A stretch of 64,000 nt of DNA from NCBI GenBank assembly GCA_026400535.1, contig JAPLOU010000022.1:32917-96916 (forward strand). Direction: 5' to 3'. Of this stretch, positions 60,726 through 64,000 are shown piece by piece; position 1 is the first letter of the stretch; every line of letters begins with the position of its first letter. The position numbers were made by a program, and so were the translations under genes. The notes beneath the pieces were generated by a model, which had not been told where the DNA came from, made no database searches, and was given only the letters and a program-made list of their open reading frames with translations. The DNA comes from Hyphomicrobiales bacterium (GTDB lineage: Bacteria; Pseudomonadota; Alphaproteobacteria; Rhizobiales; Beijerinckiaceae).

Positions 60726-61609
60726 GCGTGAAACCCCCGTCAGATCGCCGTGGCATCCGGCCCGTACGGTCTCGTGTCCGGACCGGACGACTGGATTCTT
60801 GAGGTGCTGTTATGCCGCCAAAGCGATGAATAGCCGGTGAAGGGCATCAGGTGTCGCACGTGAACGGTACGCGTGACGCTCCTGCGCGAGCGTCCGAGCC
60901 GGACATCGACCTCCAGCGGCGCGCAGGTGGCGTTCTCGAGCACGAAGGTCTTGTGGCTCCTGCCGTCATCGCCGAACTGGAAGCCGCCACAGGCGCGCTT
61001 GCGCAGCACGCGCGCGCCCTGTCCTGGCGGTTTGCGTCACCAGGATCGAAGCGAGGTCGCGGGCGACCTTGTCGGAGGACTTGCTGTTCTTCGGGCCGGT
61101 GAGCACGAGCGTGACCAGCAAGGCCGCTTCGGGTTCACCGGCTCTCCTGCGCCGGCTGGTATGTTCACGAAGGACGTCCTTGAACCGGCAATGTTCTCGG
61201 ATCAAGATCCGGAGGGTCCCTTGAACAATCGCGGGCGGATGTCGTCGATGGCGACCTGTGCCGACGCTGCTGAGATCGGCAGGGCAAACATCAATGCGGG
61301 CGGCAAGGCAACGATTGCCCAGGCAATCTCCTGGCGTCGGATGTGACGCAGACCCGCCCGCGAATGCTCGCGCGAGCCAGCTCTTGCAATGTTCGTCGCA
61401 CAGTTGCCCGATGTTTTCGGGACGTGTCGACCAGGCCGGAAGCGCAGTCAGGACGCCGTCCTGGCGCATCCCGGTCGCCAGGAACACGCGCCTTTTTCCC
61501 ATCGCGGCGAATTCCACTTTCGGTCGGCATGCTTTAAGCGGAGCGCGGGCCCCTGCCTGCGCGAATCAGGCGAGGGCACGGGCACCGCACTGGCTTGGGA
61601 GGGCTGACG
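60726..61609. other. Gene-free, apparently decayed stretch
   Basis: 884 bases with no intact gene. On the minus strand, pieces of a possible exported protein appear in different frames (around 61210-61340 a signal-like ALPPALMFALPISAASAQ, and a frame at 60740-61009). No transposase or RNA gene is evident. The end nearest 61609 should contain the leader of the antiporter gene. Confidence 0.6.
60740..61350 (-). pseudogene. Possible decayed gene for an exported protein
   Basis: A signal-like segment (IAWAIVALPPALMFALPISA, about 61260-61340) is followed by a stop. Further protein-like fragments occur in other frames: LLVTLVLTGPKNSKSSDKVA and later VLENATCAPLEVDVRLG. No family is recognised. The order suggests one gene broken by several frameshifts. 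Confidence 0.3.
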
Positions 61610-63022
61610 ATGTTTGCACGATGGATGGTGGCGGTCTGCGCGCTGATGATCGCCATGCTGCCCGAGCCGGCCCTGGCGGCTGCCGCGATCGATGGAGGCG
61701 GCATGTCGCTGGTCTGGGTCATTCCCTTTGCCGGACTTCTGCTCTGCATCGCCACAGGGCCGCTGCTCTTCCCCCATGTCTGGGAGCATCACTACGGCAA
61801 GATCTCGGCCTTCTGGGCGGCGATGGTCATCATTCCGCTCTACCTCAGTTTCGACGCCTCGGCCGCGACCAAGGGCATCGCCTACGCCATGCTTCTGGAG
61901 TACATCCCCTTCATCATCCTGCTGTTCGCGCTCTACACGGTGGCGGGCGGCATTTTCGTGCGCGGCAACATCCATGGCTCGCCGCTGACCAACACGGCCA
62001 TCCTTGCCATCGGCACGGTTCTGGCGAGCTTCGTCGGCACCACGGGCGCCTCGATGGTGATGATCCGCCCGATCATCCGCGCCAACGACAACCGCTTGCA
62101 CAACGTGCATGTCGTGGTGTTCTTCATCTTCCTCGTCTCGAATGTCGGTGGCGCGCTGACCCCGCTGGGCGATCCACCCCTGTTTGTCGGCTTCCTGAAG
62201 GGTGTCAGCTTCTTCTGGACAACAACCAACCTCATGGCCGAGACCGTGCTGGTTGCGGGCATCCTGCTGGCGGTCTTCTATGCCTATGACAGCTATCTCT
62301 ACAAGAAGGAGGGCGTGATCGCGCCGGACCGCACGCCGGATTCGAAGGTGCGCGTCATGGGCCTCGAAAGCCTCGTCTTTGTGGCGATCATCATCGCCGC
62401 CGTGCTGATGCGGGCCGAATGGAAGCCTGGCATCAGCGTCAAGCTGCTGGGAGTCGATCTGGCGCTGCAGGACATCGTCTCCAACCTGATCATGCTGGGC
62501 GCGGCCCTCGCCTCGCTGAAACTTGCCAAGAAGGAATACCGCGAGGCCAACGGCTTCAACTGGGGCCCGATCCTGGAAGTCGCCAAGCTCTTCGCGGGCA
62601 TCTTCATCTGCATCGTGCCGGTTCTGGCCATTCTGGCGGCGGGCAAGGGCGGGGCTGCGGCGCCGCTGGTGGCCCTGGTCACCAATCCGGACGGCAGCCC
62701 CAACAACGTGATGTATTTCTGGCTGACGGGCCTGCTCTCGTCCTTCCTCGACAACGCCCCGACCTATCTGGTGTTTTTCGAGTTGGCCGGCGGCAACCCC
62801 GAGGTGCTGATGGGCAAGCTCGCCGTCACACTGGCGGCGATCTCGACCGGCGCGGTTTACATGGGCGCCAACACCTATATCGGCAACGCGCCCAACTTCA
62901 TGGTCTACGCCATTGCCAAGGACATGGGCGTGAGGATGCCAAGCTTCTTCGGCTACATGCTCTGGAGCGGCGCGATCCTGATCCCGATCTTCGTGCTGGT
63001 GACGGTGATGTTCTTCAGGTGA
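61610..63022 (+). CDS. NhaD-like sodium:proton antiporter
   Basis: Inner-membrane cation antiporter of the ion-transporter superfamily, 470 residues from the ATG at 61610 with GGGAGGG six bases upstream. A signal-like first helix (MFARWMVAVCALMIAMLPEPALA) is followed by about 11-12 membrane helices. SNVGGALTPLGDPPLFVGF and SSFLDNAPTYLVFFELAGG match the paired ITS signatures. The exact ion is inferred from the family. It lies between decayed stretches on both sides. Confidence 0.85.
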   Translation: MFARWMVAVCALMIAMLPEPALAAAAIDGGGMSLVWVIPFAGLLLCIATGPLLFPHVWEHHYGKISAFWAAMVIIPLYLSFDASAATKGIAYAMLLEYIPFIILLFALYTVAGGIFVRGNIHGSPLTNTAILAIGTVLASFVGTTGASMVMIRPIIRANDNRLHNVHVVVFFIFLVSNVGGALTPLGDPPLFVGFLKGVSFFWTTTNLMAETVLVAGILLAVFYAYDSYLYKKEGVIAPDRTPDSKVRVMGLESLVFVAIIIAAVLMRAEWKPGISVKLLGVDLALQDIVSNLIMLGAALASLKLAKKEYREANGFNWGPILEVAKLFAGIFICIVPVLAILAAGKGGAAAPLVALVTNPDGSPNNVMYFWLTGLLSSFLDNAPTYLVFFELAGGNPEVLMGKLAVTLAAISTGAVYMGANTYIGNAPNFMVYAIAKDMGVRMPSFFGYMLWSGAILIPIFVLVTVMFFR

Positions 63023-63650
63023 GGGCGCTTGCCCCGGCGCGCCCTTGGCACGGGAAGAGGATGTCGTTTTCCTGACAGGTCGCGGCGTCCCGGCACACCG
63101 GTTTGTCTCGAGACCGTCTGATCCGGTCAGGTCCAGGTTCAGGTCCTGGACGCGTGTACCTCGGTCAGCGTGGAGAGGCTGTCTCGAAAACCAGCCGGAC
63201 CGTGTGAGACCTGGTCGTTCAAGGGCCTTTGCGGCTGCCGTTGATTGTGGGCGGTGGCCCTGATGTCCGCCTTGTGCAGGCTTGGAGGCGCATCCTTGGG
63301 GCGAAACAGACCGGGCTGGGTTGCTATCGGCCCCCTCATGCTCTCTCACGGTGGCGATCAAGAGCAGGAGCCCAGAGGATGTTGAGTGCACGACCCTGAT
63401 GATTGGCGAGCGCAATCAGGCTGAATTCGCCCCGCACTTTGGCCAGGCAGCGCATCGATGGACCTCGCCAGACTTGCCATGACGCATCTTGGTTGCATCT
63501 CTCGCCAGCCCGTATGCATCGGCACACAAGCCAGCGTGAAAAGCCATTGTCGGCACATGCCGTCATGCAGACATGTCATCTTTCGCCGGCGCCAGGCTTG
63601 ACGTGTCGGTTGCGGCCCGCAAGATTATCGCCCCTCCGAGACCGTCCCCC
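63023..63650. other. Gene-free stretch with an insertion-sequence remnant
   Basis: 628 bases without an intact gene. A 7-bp hairpin without a T run lies at 63131-63151, and a transposase remnant at about 63165-63449. The last 200 bases lead to the E1 alpha gene; no clear promoter is recognised. Confidence 0.65.
63165..63449 (-). mobile_element. Degraded transposase C-terminus (IS1182-like)
   Basis: Minus-strand protein CLAKVRGEFSLIALAN (63402-63449) followed by ALNIL resembles the end of IS1182-type transposases (KVRxEFSLxALAYN...ALNIL). The nearby GAGAGGCTGTCTCGAAAA at 63173-63190 may be a terminal repeat. The bulk of the transposase is missing. Confidence 0.45.
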
Positions 63651-64000
63651 ATGCAGATTCCATCGCACCTGACCGATGACCGCGCGTTCCTGCGCGAACT
63701 CTATCGCCGGATGAAAGCCATCAGGGTGTTCGAGGACACCTGTGTTGCCGCCCACAAGGCGGGTGAGATGCCAGGTTACATTCATTCCTCCGCCGGGCAG
63801 GAGGCGGTCCCTGTCGGCGTCTGCTCGGTCTTGCGCATGGATGACCGCATCACCAGCACCCATCGCGGCCACGGCCACGGTCTGGCAAAGGGATCCGATC
63901 TCGACGGCATGATGGCGGAGCTTTACGGCAAGGAGGCTGGCCTTTGCGGCGGCAAGGGTGGCTCGATGCATGTGGCAGATTTCGCCGTCGGCATGCTTGG
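63651..64000 (+). CDS. Thiamine-diphosphate dehydrogenase E1 alpha subunit (3' truncated by window edge)
   Basis: First 116 residues of a 2-oxoacid (pyruvate or acetoin type) dehydrogenase E1 alpha subunit. The ATG at 63651 begins MQIPSHLTDDRAFLRELYRRM. GYIHSSAGQEAVPVGV and THRGHGHGLAKG, then GGKGGSMHVAD, are the conserved thiamine-diphosphate and partner-binding blocks. The end lies beyond the window, so substrate and beta subunit are not visible. Confidence 0.9.
   Translation, partial: MQIPSHLTDDRAFLRELYRRMKAIRVFEDTCVAAHKAGEMPGYIHSSAGQEAVPVGVCSVLRMDDRITSTHRGHGHGLAKGSDLDGMMAELYGKEAGLCGGKGGSMHVADFAVGML

Noticed and set aside
61448..63415. 655-residue leftward open frame opposite the antiporter
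   Set aside because: It is antisense to a clear membrane transporter, with a His/Asp/Arg-rich composition typical of shadow frames.

Overview
This window is a GC-rich alphaproteobacterial chromosome segment, most likely from the order Hyphomicrobiales (Rhizobiales). The gene order supports this: leuS-lptE-holA, parB-parA-rsmG-mnmG-mnmE-rho-hemJ-hemE, then the PPDK regulatory protein-maf-aroE-coaE-dnaQ-secB, followed by tsaB-rimI-plsC-miaB-phoH-ybeY-corC-lnt-xre-metK-trmB, rimP-nusA-ylxR-infB-rbfA-truB, and hisB-hisH-hisA-hisF-hisE-coaA beside hslVU. Almost everything is core housekeeping. I cannot assign a genus from the sequence alone.

The main landmark is a probable replication origin between hemE and the PPDK regulatory protein gene (10732-11113), which is the classical alphaproteobacterial oriC position. 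From parB to hemE all genes read leftward, and from 11114 to 31701 nearly all read rightward, as expected on either side of an origin. The gap holds a perfect CtrA-type half-site pair (TTAA-N7-TTAAC), DnaA-box-like 9-mers and AT-rich patches. Two perfect 16-bp parS palindromes lie 4.3 to 6.7 kb away, one inside rsmG and one in the mnmG leader, beside parA and parB.

Layout: 1-2063 leuS tail, lptE, holA; 2068-10731 partition, tRNA modification, Rho and haem genes; 10732-11113 oriC; 11114-14820 PPDK regulator, maf, aroE, coaE, dnaQ; 14834-19493 secB, Tim44-like, mltA, Smr, an XRE regulator and a PfkB kinase; 19520-31701 aminotransferase, NifU-like, the tsaB to lnt run, metK and trmB; 31717-32763 DUF2336; 32764-40429 the nusA-infB operon behind a leader with a strong terminator; 40433-46524 ridA, a YqaA-like membrane protein, coaA and his genes; 46574-49627 hslVU and trpS; 49707-54365 stress protein, VOC protein, typA, hrcA; 54366-56459 a decayed toxin-like gene, tRNA-Ala(GGC), a FYDLN acid protein and cmk; 56562-60725 DUF1194, hrpB and a glutamine amidotransferase; 60726-64000 decayed sequence, an NhaD-like antiporter, a transposase remnant and the start of a dehydrogenase E1 alpha gene.

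The points most worth a second look are the CtrA-box oriC, an apparent frameshift in essential infB just after an 87-bp tandem repeat, the terminator in front of rimP-nusA, a hypothetical protein with a possible Cys-His-Asp triad at 46075-46524, and several genes absent from otherwise conserved positions. I found no CRISPR array, prophage, defence island or clearly new multigene system.
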